From positions 1-64,000 of the forward strand of contig FMBT01000455.1 in assembly GCA_900095095.1 (NCBI GenBank): a stretch of DNA of 64,000 nt, read 5' to 3'. Source of the stretch: Fragilariopsis cylindrus CCMP1102 (taxonomy: Eukaryota > Bacillariophyta > Bacillariophyceae > Bacillariales > Bacillariaceae). The notes under the pieces are model-generated. The model saw only the letters and a program-made list of their open reading frames with translations. It searched no databases and was not told the DNA's origin. The translations under genes and the position numbers were made by a program. The number at the start of each line of letters is the position of its first letter. The first letter of the stretch is position 1. Positions 25,563 through 38,206 of the stretch are shown in pieces.

Positions 25563-25979
25563 CTTTTTTCTCTCTCTTTCTCTTCTTGTTGTTTCTTTCC
25601 TTTCTTTCTTTACTGTCTCGCCGGTTCGATGTTTGTGAGTGGTACAGTAGATGATATTACCTGATATTTTTTAGATTTTTCTACTCTTGTTGTTTGACTG
25701 TCTTTTGTTTGACGACACCGTCAGATGAGAATTTGTGATTGTTTGGGAAGTTACATCATTGACGTCATTTATTTTGCTGAGTGAATCAATCAATCAATCA
25801 CGAATACCGCATGTAAACGATTAATTTAATGCGTGATTTGGACTGAGTCAAACAAAACAAAAAATGGAAAAGTGTGGCCCTGGACTTGATATGTTTGTTA
25901 ATGAAATGCGATAGAGGCGCGAATAAGGATCGTCGATTTTATGTTTGTGGCAAGGAAAAAGGGCAACGATGCGACTATT
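25563..25979. other. 5' flank of the SelU-like gene
   Basis: Contains T/C-rich leader sequence directly upstream of the ATG and (CAAT)n near 25,787-25,800. No gene seen. Confidence 0.4.
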
Positions 25980-26300
25980 TTATATGGACTGACGAGATGC
26001 AAAAGGAAATGGGGAAAATGAAGTCAAAGGCGGCCAAATAGCTAGAAAGAAATCGGAAGGAAAAGTTTGGCAGGAAGCTAATCTGTTCTCTAAAGCTTGC
26101 ATGTCACTTTCAAAGTCGTGCACTTTAACATTGATCTTGGAGGTACAAATGAACCCTGATTTCATCGACGAACTCCCCGCTCCTCGACCTGCCTGTTGTT
26201 GTGGCTGTTGTTTTAGTTTCCTATTATTAATGGCCATTCTTTCAACCTCATCTACGATCGATTCCTTTTCTTCGAGAATGATACTGATGCTGGGGGAAGC
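25980..26300 (-). CDS. Possible extra exon or small protein downstream of the CRAL-TRIO gene
   Basis: A minus-strand frame ends at 25,980 and contains a helical, charged stretch (ILEEKESIVDEVERMAINN) and KINVKVHDFESDMQALENR, which look like real protein. Acceptor-like AGs lie near 26,312 and 26,295. No convincing donor was found in the upstream gene, and no ATG start is obvious. It could be a terminal exon of the CRAL-TRIO/DUF6824 gene or a separate fragment. Confidence 0.25.
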   Translation of the reverse strand, partial: ASPSISIILEEKESIVDEVERMAINNRKLKQQPQQQAGRGAGSSSMKSGFICTSKINVKVHDFESDMQALENRLASCQTFPSDFFLAIWPPLTSFSPFPFASRQSI

Positions 26301-26399
26301 GGCTAAACTGACACGCGAATATATAATCAATTTTATGAGAGATACGGTACCGTAGTAGAGAGAGGGAGAGAAAGTAATACCCAACCCTTATCGCGCAAC

Positions 26400-28915
26400 T
26401 TAGTCTTCCCGCTGGAGGCTACACCCACGAATAGAATTATAACAACCACATTTATTACTATTACTGATGGATAATTCATCATAGGATATCATAACACGTC
26501 GTTTTTTAATATCATGTTTGTAATCTTGTGTCTTATTATCAAAAGCAACACATGATACAGACGATATTGTTTCACATTTATTAAGTGCCCGTGTATGTTT
26601 ATTAAAATCACGTAGTGATGTAGCAACCTTCAATCGGATCTCAGATCGATTTGCGATTGGTACCCAAAATCCACGTTGGTCCCATTTCAAGAACCGTCCC
26701 CTCCGACGTTCAACTTCCTCAACAATCGACCATGTAAGATCGCGTTTAGCTGTTTGTGTTAATGTTGCATGATCCGTCTTCCTTTCTTCAAGAAGTCCCT
26801 TAAATAGTGTATTACCAGGATGGAACATACATGGCTTTGTTCGTTCATATAGAACATCATTAAGTCGAGGACATTCAATTGCCCCATAACATGCACCAGG
26901 TACAAGTGGATCACTTTTCCTATTACTACTTGTAGAAGAAGGATCACCAGAAAAGGAAGAGCGAGAAGCGGCTAATGCTGCTTGCTTTTCAAGCATAACA
27001 CGTGTCTTGTACCACTGTGTATAATTCTTCGTTTTGATTTGACCACTTTCTGTTGTTGGTAATACCTGTGTTGGGATGCCATACCCCATGAGCTGGTATT
27101 GTATTTCTTGTTGTTCGCCTGAAGTGTCGTGTGTGCATTTGTATGTGTATGTGGTAAAGAGAGAGAGAGTAAGAGAGTGAGTGGGAATACAGTTGTAACG
27201 TAACGTAACGTAACGTAACGCACTGTATCGCAACATAATCGTACTGTAGATCGTACCGCACCGTACTTATATTGTACTTACCGGTATGGAAACTCGCTCT
27301 TGCACGTATATCTGATCCAATAATTACCATAAAAAATGAGCGTATGAAATTAAATAATGGTGTATCTGGCCAGCAAAAATGTATACCAACAACACGTAAT
27401 GGGCTTGCATTCAAACTTTTACGACATACATTTCTTTCTTCTTGTAGTGGCATTCGTATATTAGTTGATTTACCTGGCCACATAACAAATAAACAACCAT
27501 TCCTTTGTGTATCAACATCTTCTGATGCAACTGTTAATAAGTATAGGAATATCTTTACCTGTTTTAGGGTAGTAGTTAGTTAGTTTAGTTAGATAGTTAG
27601 TTAGACAGTTAGTTAGTAAGGTAAAAGAAGAATCGATCGATGAGCTCAAAATCAAAAAAAATGAAAGAAAAAGTGGTTCACGATTAAAAATGATTCTTGA
27701 TTGATTGATTCACTCATCCATCCCGATCCGGGATTGAAAGAAGAAGGAATCGAACAAACGGCACGAGAACTTTTTAATTTTTGTAAACTAACTGGTACTA
27801 CACCGGTACAGCAATGGTGGTACAATGGTACTTCGAAGTACAGTTGTGCAATCAATCAATCAATGTATGGTACTATATAGTACAGTACAGTACAGCACAG
27901 TACTAGGACTAGTAAGTTTTTCACTTACTCTAATGATATGATTATGTGACATAATATCAGATAATATAACCATAACTCTTCTACCACTTCTATCACGATA
28001 TGGTAATAATTGAACTAAACCACTTCGTAGTATACTTTTATCACCTTTCCCTTTAAAGTCTGTTGTACGTAATGGTCGTTTCAGAACTTCTATACCAAAT
28101 AATTTATATATTAAATCTAAATATACACATAATCGTATTGCTGCTTTTTTTGAATCAAATAATTCTGCTCTTAAAAAACGTAATTGAAATCTACGTGATG
28201 TAACATAAGAACTTGAACTACTTGAATTACTTGTACCAGTAGATGTAGATGAACCAGTAGTAGAATCAGTAGAGGATTCAGTAGATTTAGAGGATGAAGT
28301 TGTTGTTTCAAATAATAATGTCTTGTTGTTGGACGATGTTGTTGTGGCAATCGTATAGGCAACTTTGTCTCTGATATTAATATTATTTATTTCATATAAT
28401 AATTCTTTAATTGAATTATTTAACATAGCAGGATTTTCAGTAATTGCCATATTATATACACCATGTATTTCTTCATTAATTTGATTCCGATCATTAAATG
28501 ATAATTCCATTAATTCTTTTGTTAGTAATGTACTAATATCACAAAATGGTTTTCCTGATGTAGCAACAGCAGCAGCAGCTTCTACTGTTGTCGTTGTACT
28601 ACATGAGTGAGAGTTTTCGTTGTTGAAGGAGTTTTCGTTTTGCTCTTCAGTTAATGATGGTAAATGTGATCTATAACTACTATCATCCGATGGTACACCG
28701 CTGCTACTAACTTGCGATGGCCTGTTGCTACTTCTACTACTACTAACTTGATTGGTGTTAGTATTCATTTCGTTTTCGTTTTCGTTTTGTTGTTGCTGCT
28801 GCAGCTCTTGTTGACAACTTTGACGATCATCATCGTGTTGACGATGATGTTCATCAACATCATCATCAGACGAGAGGGAGAATACGTCATCGCATTCGAA
28901 TTGTTTCGGTGCCAT
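26400..28915 (-). CDS. CRAL-TRIO domain protein with C-terminal DUF6824
   Basis: Three exons give 660 residues: 28,915-27,929; 27,558-27,282; 27,118-26,400. Both introns (370 and 163 bp) have GTAAGT donors and AG acceptors, and the phases match exactly. Residues 1-235 are low complexity (Gln, Ser, Thr, Asn). Then comes a CRAL-TRIO-like region typical of diatom homologues (FQLRFLRAELFDSKKAA, LLPYRDRSGRRVMVI, RVVGIHFCWPD). DUF6824 follows near residues 508-600 (NDVLYERTKPCMFHPGN, LTWSIVEEVERRRGRFL, KVATSLRDFNKHTRA). CRAL-TRIO binds small lipids; the DUF6824 role is unknown. The GRG that usually follows NDVL is replaced by ERT. Probably cytosolic; no signal peptide. Confidence 0.8.
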
Positions 28916-29912
28916 ACTTGAGTGAACTTGATTTGATTTGAGCGTACTTGATTTGATGTGATTTGACTTAAATTGAATTGAATTGAATAGAGTTGACTTG
29001 AGTGTACTTGACTTGAGTTTTGGGAAGAGCGAATGTTTTGGTTTTCATTGTTGCATGCTTGCGATTGCTTGATAAAGTAAAGAGGAATAACAGACAGTTG
29101 GGTGGAGGTGGGATTGGTACGGCAAATGCTTTGAATACTGTATTTCGATAACGATTAGCGCGACGGATTGTTATAAGAATATAAGAATGAACAATACAAC
29201 GAGCGAAGGATTACGTAAAAAATAATTCTTTCTTTGTTCTCTTGACGTGCTTTTAAAAGAATTTAATCCGCGAATTTGTGAATGTGCCAGAGGTGTTTTT
29301 TTTGCACTTCTTGCATCCTCCAAAATGTGAGACGAGAGGTGAATTGGAAAGTTACCGTCCGTACTACTGTAGCCCTCGTCACTGCTGTGTTTGTTGTCGT
29401 GTAACTGTACATTGATCAGTCGAACTAGTCGAATAATCAAGCAATCATTTTACATCGCTACTCCATGTGCTTTCTTGGCGCAAAAGTCGGTTATGCGCGA
29501 TTTTTGAACATACTGTACTATTAATGCTTAGTCGCGATGAAGCAAGCACGCATCATAAATGAAATCATCAAGAGGCTGAGGTCAACCGTAACATAACGAT
29601 AAGATTTTTAATTTTCAAAAAGCACATTATCTTCAACGACACACACAGGCAGAGGGGGTGTCAATACGGTAACCCAGCAAGCTTTCCATGAACGAGGCGC
29701 GTGACGACAACGACACATCTTTTTCAATATCTCATTTATTACAAGCAACAGAGACGAAGACAGTCCCCACCACCACCAGAACATAGTACCTAACTTACTG
29801 CCTGTAACGAATCATAAGCATCCGAATACAGTAGGCATAGAGAATAGCGTTGTGTCTTCTTCTCTATTGAGCAACCTACCTGGGAGATAGGACGCTACAT
29901 ACCGTAAGAAAA
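28916..29912. promoter_or_regulatory. Divergent intergenic region (shared promoter space)
   Basis: About 1 kb between the divergently transcribed CRAL-TRIO gene and the FGxSVA-repeat gene. It contains degenerate ACTTGATTTGA repeats at about 28,917-29,010, close to the CRAL-TRIO start. No coding frame with support. Confidence 0.45.
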
Positions 29913-32900
29913 ATGATACTAATGCCTCGCTTACTCCCGCGGTTGCTATTACTACTACTATTACTTGTAGTGATAAAAAGGGATGATCATCAATACTATT
30001 GTATTGCCTTTCTTCCTCATAGTAGCAGCAGCAGCAGCAGCAGCAGCAGCAATAACAATAACAACAACAGCATCAGAGGGGGAGGCGTCTTCTCAAGAAT
30101 ATCATCGTCCAGGGGATTTAATAATAATAATAATAATAATGGTTTCGTTGGGGGTAATGATGATGTGATGATACCATCGTCGAACAATAATAATTTATTA
30201 AATCATCGTAGAGCAGTTCCTTCTCCTTCTCAAATAATAACAATGGTTGCTGCTGCTGCATCCAAGGGATCGGAGGACGAATCCGAAGACAACGACGACG
30301 ACGAGAATACGAAGAGTGATGGTAGTAGTAGTAGTATGTCATCAGAAGAAGCATGGGAATTTGCTATGCAATTAGAAGATCGATCTACTTTTCAACCATC
30401 ATCATCATCATCAAAGAAGAAAATGAAGATAGAAGAGATGAAGATAGAAGAAACATCAAAAAAAGAGGAGGAGGATGAGAATCGAACGGCAACGGCAAAA
30501 TCGCCGTCATCATCATCATCATCATCATCATCGTCACAGCAACAGCAACAACTGCCAATATTTTCGGATCCAAAATTACAAGACATTGTGGAACAAGGTA
30601 GGAAGGCTGCAAAGGAGTTATTAATGAATGATGATGAAGACGATGATAATGATAATGATAATGACGACGTAGACTTCTCATCGTCATCGTCATCGTCATC
30701 GTTATCCACAGCAACAAGCGTATTATCATCATCATCATCTGATGATGATAACGATGATGATACAATTGAAGACGAAGAATTATCACTAGAAGATATGGCA
30801 GAACAATGGATGCAATCGCATAATCAGAATGATAATAATGATAGTGATGAAAGTGTTGCCAAAGAGGAGGAGGAGGACGAGAACGAGAACGAGGACGACT
30901 CATCATTATCATTAAGTGGTGCCGCTGAGGAGGACCGTAGTACCGAAGTATTAGGTGATATGCAGAAGAATATAGATAATACTATGGAAGACATAGAGAA
31001 AATGATGGATACAGAAATACCAGATAATATTGGTCTAACGGATGAAGATATTGAAAATGTCAGACAATTATTGATTGGTAGTACTGGTAAAGGAGACGAA
31101 GATGATGCTAACAACAATAATGATAATGACGATGAAAGCAACAGGATGATGAAAGAAATGTTATTAAATGCATTTGATACCGGTGAATTAGAAGATGTAT
31201 TACAAGATCCTATTGAATGGCAAAAAATTGTTCGATTAGGTCTTGGAATAAATTCAAGTAATGATGACAATAATGATGATGATACAGGAGCAAGTAGTGA
31301 AGTAGAAGCGGAACAAGAAAACAATGATGAAGTAGTTATGTCTACTAATTCTTCTGATGACGTTGAAGTCACAAATAAGAATAAGAATGATAGTAATGAC
31401 GACGACGAAGAGATAACAACGGAGGAAGAGAAGGAGGTTACGGGAAGACGAGGAGGTATTAGAAATACCAGTATCTGCTGAAGTAGAAGCAGCAGATCAT
31501 GGATTGAGAAATGATGGAGGAGTTGGTGGTCCTAGTCTTGCAGAACGGATCAATGCTGGTTCAGGAATGTTAACATCAACAACGAAGTCCACCAATAAAG
31601 ATACTACAAATGATGTTGTGAAAGACGTCAAGAAGAAAAAGGAAAAGAGTAAGATGCCATCACGTAAACCACCATTACCACCACCACTGCCGCCACCGCC
31701 GCCACCACCACCACCAACAAGTGACGATAAATACTTTAAAGCACAAAGACAACAGGAACAACAACAAAAACGACAGCGACCACGGCAAAGAACCGATAAA
31801 GATAATTTGTTTGAAGTTATTGGTCGAACGGTAGAAGGTGGTACTACAGGGAATATTGATAAGAAGGTTGGTGGTGGTGGTGACAGTGGTGGTGCTGGTG
31901 GTCCACCTGCATCATTTGGTGAATCTGTTGCAGCTTCGTATAGTAGTAAAGCAGGAAGTGCAAGTGATGTAATTGCAAGTGACGCCACAGGAAATAAGCA
32001 ACAACAACAACAAGATCCATCAACACCACCACCAGTAATACCAGAAGAATTGAAGAAAAAAGGACCACCATCAACATTTGGTTCTTCTGTTGCTCAAGCA
32101 AGTGGTGCACAAACGGGTATTATTCCACCTGCTGATATTGATCGAACTATTGATCCAGGGGAGATTGCTGGTAGCAAACAAAATAATAAGAACTCAAATG
32201 AAAACGACAAAGGCCCACCTGCATCCTTTGGTGTATCTGTTGCTATGGCAAGTTCTGGACAAGTGTCACCATCATTATTAAGTCGTGGTACAGCATCGAC
32301 GGATGCCGCAACAACAGGTAATGGTGGTGGTGGTGGTAATGGTAGTGGTGAACCGATAAGTAGTAGTACCGGGAGTACAACGGGATCAGCATCATCATCA
32401 TCATCATCATCTTCTATGAAGAAGTCACCATACGACAATATTATTGATGTACTTGATGTCGTATTTACTAAGAAAGACGACGATATCAAAAAGAGAAAGC
32501 AGAAATTATCTGCTACTGTCACTACGCCTACTACTAAAACAACATCAGCATCAGCATCGTCATCGCTGCCTCCGTCTCCTCAAAAGGTCAAGACTATCGA
32601 TACCACTATCAATACCCCTATTACCAAAAATAAGAAAGATCAGCAGCAGCAGAAAGAGGAGAAGAAGGAAATCAAAATACCACCACCACCTCCAGCAGCA
32701 ACATCAACGAAAAAGACTCCCTTCCCAATGAAAGTGAGCGAAACTGTGAGGACAAAGACGACAGCGTCGACAGAACAAAGTAGTAGTCCTTTTCCAAAGA
32801 AGAAGGAGCTTGATGTTGTTGTCCCTTCCCCTCCTTCTGTTAATATTGGTCGTCGTATGATGCCCGATCTTAATAAAGATGATACTAAAAAAGACATGAA

Positions 32901-35325
32901 GAAGAATTCGATGAACGATCAGAATAATGACCTACAAGTGAAGCAAGAAATAAAGAACACTACCGAGAAGCCTGTTGTTGTAGCGGAAGAAAAAGAAGAC
33001 ACAGAAGAAGAAAAGAGTATGGAAGAAAGGGTCGCAGAATTGCTGAAGGAGGCTTTTTCATTAAGTAAAGAGGATAGTAGGGTTGCTGATTTATTGCAAG
33101 GAGTGGTTTCATTAACTGCCACTGGCAGTAGTAGTAGTAAAATGGACAAAAATAAGAAGACGAAAAAGAAGAACACTATAGATATGGCAGATAACGAGAA
33201 AGATAACAGTGCCGACGCAAGTGTTGTTCCCGAAATAGCTTTGGACGATAATTCTGAGGAAGACGACGAGGAGGGTGAGGAGGAATTAGGCGCAGACGAT
33301 TTCGATGAGGATTACGAAGAAGATGAATTGGGAGAGGATGACAACGACGGAGACTATGAAGACGAGGACGACGACGACGACGACGATGAAGAAGATTACA
33401 GAAGAAACGATTCAAGAGGAGATTCAGAATTTCTCGATGAAAATTATCGCCGAAACTCACCACCCGAGCCTAGGATTGAGAATGTAAGGATCGAGAATGA
33501 GTGGGGTGATGATGCATATATAGAAACTCCTATTCCGTTCGATAGAGACAACAATGACGCCAGAAGAAGAGGGGCTCGCTACGACGATGACGACTTTAGG
33601 CGCGAAAGAGACGGGTACGATGATAGATACGATGACGAGTACAACAGCTTTAGGGACAGAAGGGGAAGGGGACCACGGCAGCGACGAGGACCGGAACCAC
33701 CTATGCAATCTCGTGAATATTCTGTCCGACCACCACCATCTGTCCGGCCACCACCACCGCCTAAGCAACGTTTTGAGAATGACGATGATTATTATTTTCT
33801 CAAATTTGGTTCTCCGCAACCTCCTCGGTTTAATGATGACATCGAAGACGCGTATTTTGAAGACGACGATGACTGGGATGATAATTATGACGAAGACGAA
33901 AACGACGACGACGATTATGACGACGACGACGATGGTCTGCAACCTGGAAAGGTTCGACCGCTATTTGAAGTCTCCGATGACGGTCCCAAGGGACCACCGT
34001 CTTCATTTGGAAATTCTGTCGCTTCAGCAAGTATGTCGAAAACGGGCTATGCCCCGGTGTCGATGAAAGAAGATAATGATTCTCCGAACGGGGTTTCAGA
34101 CGGTGAGACGTACGACAACAACGATGACGGAGAAGATTGGGGTGAAGAAAAAGGGGCTAATACCGGTAGCATGATGTCTCCACAAGGAGTAAATAAGAGC
34201 GCTGTTAGTGGTGGTGGAGGCGGTGGTGGCGGTGGTTCCCAACAACAGAAAGCGTCATTTGTTGTATCTGAAGATGAAACCGATAGTGGAGGTCGAGGAA
34301 AGAAAGGTCCCCCTTCTTCTTTTGGGAACTCCGTTGCTTCGGCTTCTGAATTTCAAACAGGTGAACTTCCACCACCTATCAAGGGCGAAACACCAACTGG
34401 AAGTATGGCTTCTCCCAAGAGAAAAATACCTCGTCCCGCTGCAGCTGGTGGTGACAATCCAACCCCAGCCTCTACTACTAGTGGAGGAGGACGAGGAAAG
34501 CAGCAACAAAAGAAAGCATTGTTCGTTATTTCCGACGACGATGCTCCAGGTGTAAGATATTACGGTTTGTTGTTGCTATCGCTATCGCTATTTGTCTGTA
34601 TCGTTTGTTGTTTTTCAAGCTCTGTCGTTCTATGCACCGGCACCTCTAACATACGCTGTCCTTCTCTTCTCTATAACAGGTACCTGATTTCGGTGGATCG
34701 GTTGCAGAAGCTAGTGGCTCTAAAACTGGATGGGCACCGAAGGCTACTAAGAAAGCAGTAAGAAACACAATAGACTCATCGGGTAGCGGCATGACCGGAG
34801 GAATGCGCCCAAGTGGAATTACACCGAAGAAATCTACTACGTCATCATCTCAGCGTACTCAACATCAACAAACACCTTCTCGTCCATCTTTTGGCTCGTC
34901 TGTGTAAGTTTGGTTATTCAATCCCCCTCAATTTGTTCAATTTGATAGACTACACCTTACTTCTTGTGTACATCGTAACTAACTAACATGCGCGTTCATT
35001 GATTCGATCCGCTCTCCACCTAACTTACCACAGGTACGAAGCTTGTCCAACATTACCTACCGAGACGTATAATACGCCAAATAACACCCCTCTGGCACGT
35101 AAACAAAAATTTGTTGCATCAGATTTGCAGCAAAAACTACAAAGGAATCCTGCAGTTAACCTACTCGACGGAGGCGCATCGAAGGAACCACCTAGGACTT
35201 TACGATATGCTGGTTCGATGATGGCAGCTCGGGTTCCTAAGACAGTCGACCAGGAACCACAGGATTCAACGCCCGAAGAAGGGATAGAAGAAGATTCGGA
35301 AGAGGAAGAAAAGGCAAATAAATAA
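29913..35325 (+). CDS. Very large acidic protein with seven FGxSVA repeats, probably plastid-targeted
   Basis: I do not recognise this family. ATG at 29913 begins a Leu-rich signal peptide ending near YYCIAFLPHSS, resembling the diatom ASAFAP plastid signal. Exon 1 runs to 34,551, exon 2 is 34,680-34,903 and exon 3 is 35,034-35,325, with GTAAGA and GTAAGT donors and matching phases. About 1,770 residues. Most is Ser-, Asn- and Asp/Glu-rich disorder. A motif close to PPxSFGxSVAxAS then TG recurs at about 31,903, 32,064, 32,215, 33,991, 34,306, 34,686 and 34,884, the last spanning an intron. One extra G near 31,465 breaks the frame; without it, EVTEDEEVLEIPVSAE continues. The 3' exons carry a more ordered C-terminus (LARKQKFVASDLQQKL, TLRYAGSMMAARVPK). 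Confidence 0.7.
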
Positions 35326-35750
35326 AAACATAAGCATACTGCACGAACTTTCAAAGCAAAACAACTCAGGGACAAATAAAATAGGACTTATTAGATGGAG
35401 AAAGAACGACATCGTTGGGATTACTTTTCTTTCGTATCTGCTGCAATGTAACAAAACCATGATGCTAGTAAGTAAGTAAGGCCTATTTGATGAAGAAAGA
35501 AGAAAATACTGCACCGCACAAAACAAGGGGGAATTAAAAATAACACAAATATGTACACGACGAAACTTCTATTCAAGCTATAAAAATAAATAATATGTAA
35601 TTCGGAAAATTATATGTGTCAACACTTATGATGGGATACTTAGTATTATTCAATTTCTAGATATATATGTTAATCATCTGCGAGCTGTTTTCTAATTAAA
35701 GGTTCTGATCTACTTCAGTTCCTTCTGTTTCGGTAGACTGTGTTTGGTAG
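35326..35750. other. Intergenic; no gene recognised
   Basis: AT-rich region after the large gene, with an (AAGT)n patch near 35,468-35,478. No supported frame. Confidence 0.45.
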
Positions 35751-35751
35751 T

Positions 35752-37361
35752 ATGAATAGGAACCAATATGCAAAGCGAAACAAGCAGCCTCGATTACCAG
35801 AGGTCGGCATATATGAGTGGCATGGTAACGAATTCGCAACCGCCACACCATCATAATCATGTTTGTTTAACACGTTGTACGACAATTACAACCGCCTCCG
35901 ACTGATTCGTAGTCCATTATCCCCCATGGTGACGCCTGGGCCATCACAAATACCGCCACATCCACCTACCTCTATCATTGCCCCCAAGTTTCAATACTAA
36001 ATGTTGTGATTGCCGATGTCATTCGACATTATCACAAATGGAGTACTTGTTGTGATTTACTTGCCCAATACATCACCAGTAGTGGGGGGCGGATCGATCA
36101 AAAAAGAGACTCTCTTCACGTTGCAAAATCTACATAATAATGGTAACGGTAGGGTATACAGGGAACTAACAAACAATGATGTTGTGTTTGGTCGTGGTGG
36201 GAAAGCCAATCATCATTTAGGGAATGTCCGATATAGGAATGAGATACAACGTTTTGAAAAGTGCTACAAATCTGCAGTAACACGATCGGAAAAAGAATGG
36301 ATAGTGGATACATTTGTACAATGTCTACAATCCGATGGTACAACAATTAATTTCCTGGAAAAAGAGAGCAAAGGCAAAGGCAATACTACTAATTGTAACT
36401 GTTGGTTTGTTGTGGATGATGATATTATTCGTCGTAAAGTACATCAAGCTTTACGAGAAAATAGAGATCCGAAGAAACGTGCAGCAAAACGTCGACGTTT
36501 CTTAGCAAAGAAAGCAGCAGTAGCAGCAGTAGCAGAAGTAGCAGCAGTAGCAGTAGCAGCAGCAGCAAAATATAAAACAAAAAAGGGAGAGAAAATAAAT
36601 AAACTAGATAGATATATCTAGCTAAATGTTTAAGCGATACTGTACATACACAGCTTTGTTTGGTACTATTCTTCTTCAATCGGACAGTCGATGCACACCG
36701 TTACTAGGGGATCGCCCTTATTGTCATCGTCGAAAGTTCCGATGTTTGTTTTGTAGGGGTGTAGTTATCATTCCAATCTTTTTAGGTTCCTGAAAGTTTT
36801 TTCAGTTGGGATATTGCTTTGAAGCATTGATTCGAATTTCTAGATTCGATTGATTGAGATGATTCATACGTCCTTTCGCTGACCACACAAATTTGAAACG
36901 AAATTTGTATCGTGGTAAACTAGAACGTGAACCTGAGCTTCGTTTTTAGAACTTCTTTGTTCTTTTTAATTCTACAATAACAACAACAACAACAACAACA
37001 ACAACGATAACGATAACGATAACGATAACGATAATAACAGCAACGGTATCTGTTGATGAAGCTACAGAATAATCATCAAAGGATTCTTACTCACGCCTTT
37101 GCCGGAAGAGTATTCGTACGACGAGCTAGTTAGTTATCTACCGAATAGCGATTGGCTTCTAGAATTGAGTTCCGTGCATAATATTATAACAAGTATATAT
37201 TTTAACATATTATTTTCAAAATGTATTATAGTTAGTAGTAGTAGATGTCCGATATACCATCCGCTAGGCCATATTATACTATCGAAGCTGCGGTTTCATC
37301 GGAACTTGGAGTAGAAGTACATCAACAACCAGCATTGTTGGATGGGCTATCTACTCTTTAA
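35752..37361 (+). pseudogene. DUF6824-domain gene, frame-broken (intact core 36,016-36,621)
   Basis: The intact core from ATG 36,016 holds a clear DUF6824 domain: NNDVVFGRGGKANHHLGNV, RYRNEIQRFEKCY, EWIVDTFVQCL, then DIIRRKVHQALRENRDPKK, a basic segment and an Ala-rich tail. Coding-like sequence in other frames extends both ways. Upstream from MNRNQYAKRNKQPRLPEVG (35,752) it runs through a Pro-rich stretch (MVTPGPSQIPPHPPTS). Downstream it continues with EEYSYDELVSYLPNSDWLL and TIEAAVSSELGVEVH, to a stop at 37,361. Several indels would be needed, more than at most other loci here, so this may be decayed or badly resolved. The role of DUF6824 is unknown; the domain often sits in putative regulatory proteins of diatoms. 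Confidence 0.6.
36976..37036 (+). repeat. (AAC)n followed by (GATAAC)n microsatellite
   Basis: About nine AAC units pass into five GATAAC units. The tract lies inside the broken DUF6824 gene and could encode an Asn/Asp or Thr/Ile run depending on frame. Confidence 0.85.
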
Positions 37362-37363
37362 GG

Positions 37364-38206
37364 TTAAAGAAGATACGAGAATTCGTTGGGTTTCTCGGCG
37401 CTGGTTTCCGTTACCCCATTGTCACTCACAACACTCGGGTTGCGATCCTCGGCAACGAACAGAATCGCGATCCCGACAAGATACACCACGTGGAACAATC
37501 CGTTGTGGTTGAACACCATAGGATTGTTGAAGGGGCAATTCTTGAAACAGTCCTTATAGGCGGGATCGCCGCACTTGGTGCGAAGGCTTATTTGGATCAC
37601 GAGGCCCGCGAGCATAATAAGCGTGCCAAGGGCCTTGATAACGTAGATTTTGGGTTTCGCCACGAGGTAGAGGACGGTGGTGGTGAGGTACACGAGCATG
37701 GCCATGAGCACGACAGCGGCCAACATCTCAACCACCGCATAAACCACCACGGTAGTCAAGAGTGTCAAGGTGGTCCACCAGATCCCTTTTTTCCACTTCT
37801 CGGGGCTAAGCATGCAAATATTGACCAGCGCAAGTCCATAAAGAGCCAAAAGAATAGATGAGCCACCCAAAAAAACCGCGGTGATGATCTCAAAAATCGC
37901 TTTTGACGGTTTCTGGCTTCTTGAGGTCACAACGATGTGGCCAATCGCGGCGACGAAAAATGATATGCCCATGGCGAGGAAAAAGTAGGGCATTAAGACG
38001 TTGTTATAGTGTGATGCAGATGCGCAGCCGTAACTGCCGAGTTTTACAAAGGCAGCCACGCCCACAAAGGCAACGGCAAAGTTGGTGGACCACGTCCCGA
38101 TGGTGGTGTCTAGCTCGAAATCCTGGTTGTAGTCGGCTTCAGGGCATCCCGCGTCGATAAAGTTTTGGTCGTAAAGGATCCGGGAAGTTGGTTCGAAGAA
38201 GGACAT
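37364..38206 (-). CDS. GC-rich multi-pass membrane protein, about seven helices
   Basis: 280 residues from ATG 38,206. Hydrophobic segments are visible around residues 39-58, 69-93, 105-126, 141-180 (two), 183-207 and 240-257. The last is FHVVYLVGIAILFVAE, preceded by a cysteine-bearing loop (CGDPAYKDCFKNCPF). Conserved-looking His-Asn-Gly-Leu-Phe-His precedes the last helix. This overall pattern resembles uncharacterised seven-helix proteins of the ceramidase/DUF6962 type, but I cannot assign a family. Composition is distinct: sampled lines are about 55-58% GC, while neighbours are near 25-40%. It is tail-to-tail with the DUF6824 gene, two bases between stop codons. Frame is intact. Confidence 0.75.
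   Translation of the reverse strand: MSFFEPTSRILYDQNFIDAGCPEADYNQDFELDTTIGTWSTNFAVAFVGVAAFVKLGSYGCASASHYNNVLMPYFFLAMGISFFVAAIGHIVVTSRSQKPSKAIFEIITAVFLGGSSILLALYGLALVNICMLSPEKWKKGIWWTTLTLLTTVVVYAVVEMLAAVVLMAMLVYLTTTVLYLVAKPKIYVIKALGTLIMLAGLVIQISLRTKCGDPAYKDCFKNCPFNNPMVFNHNGLFHVVYLVGIAILFVAEDRNPSVVSDNGVTETSAEKPNEFSYLL

Noticed and set aside
31479-31481. Stop at 31,481 as a boundary between two genes
   Set aside because: Acidic coding sequence continues immediately in another frame, and removing one G restores a single protein.
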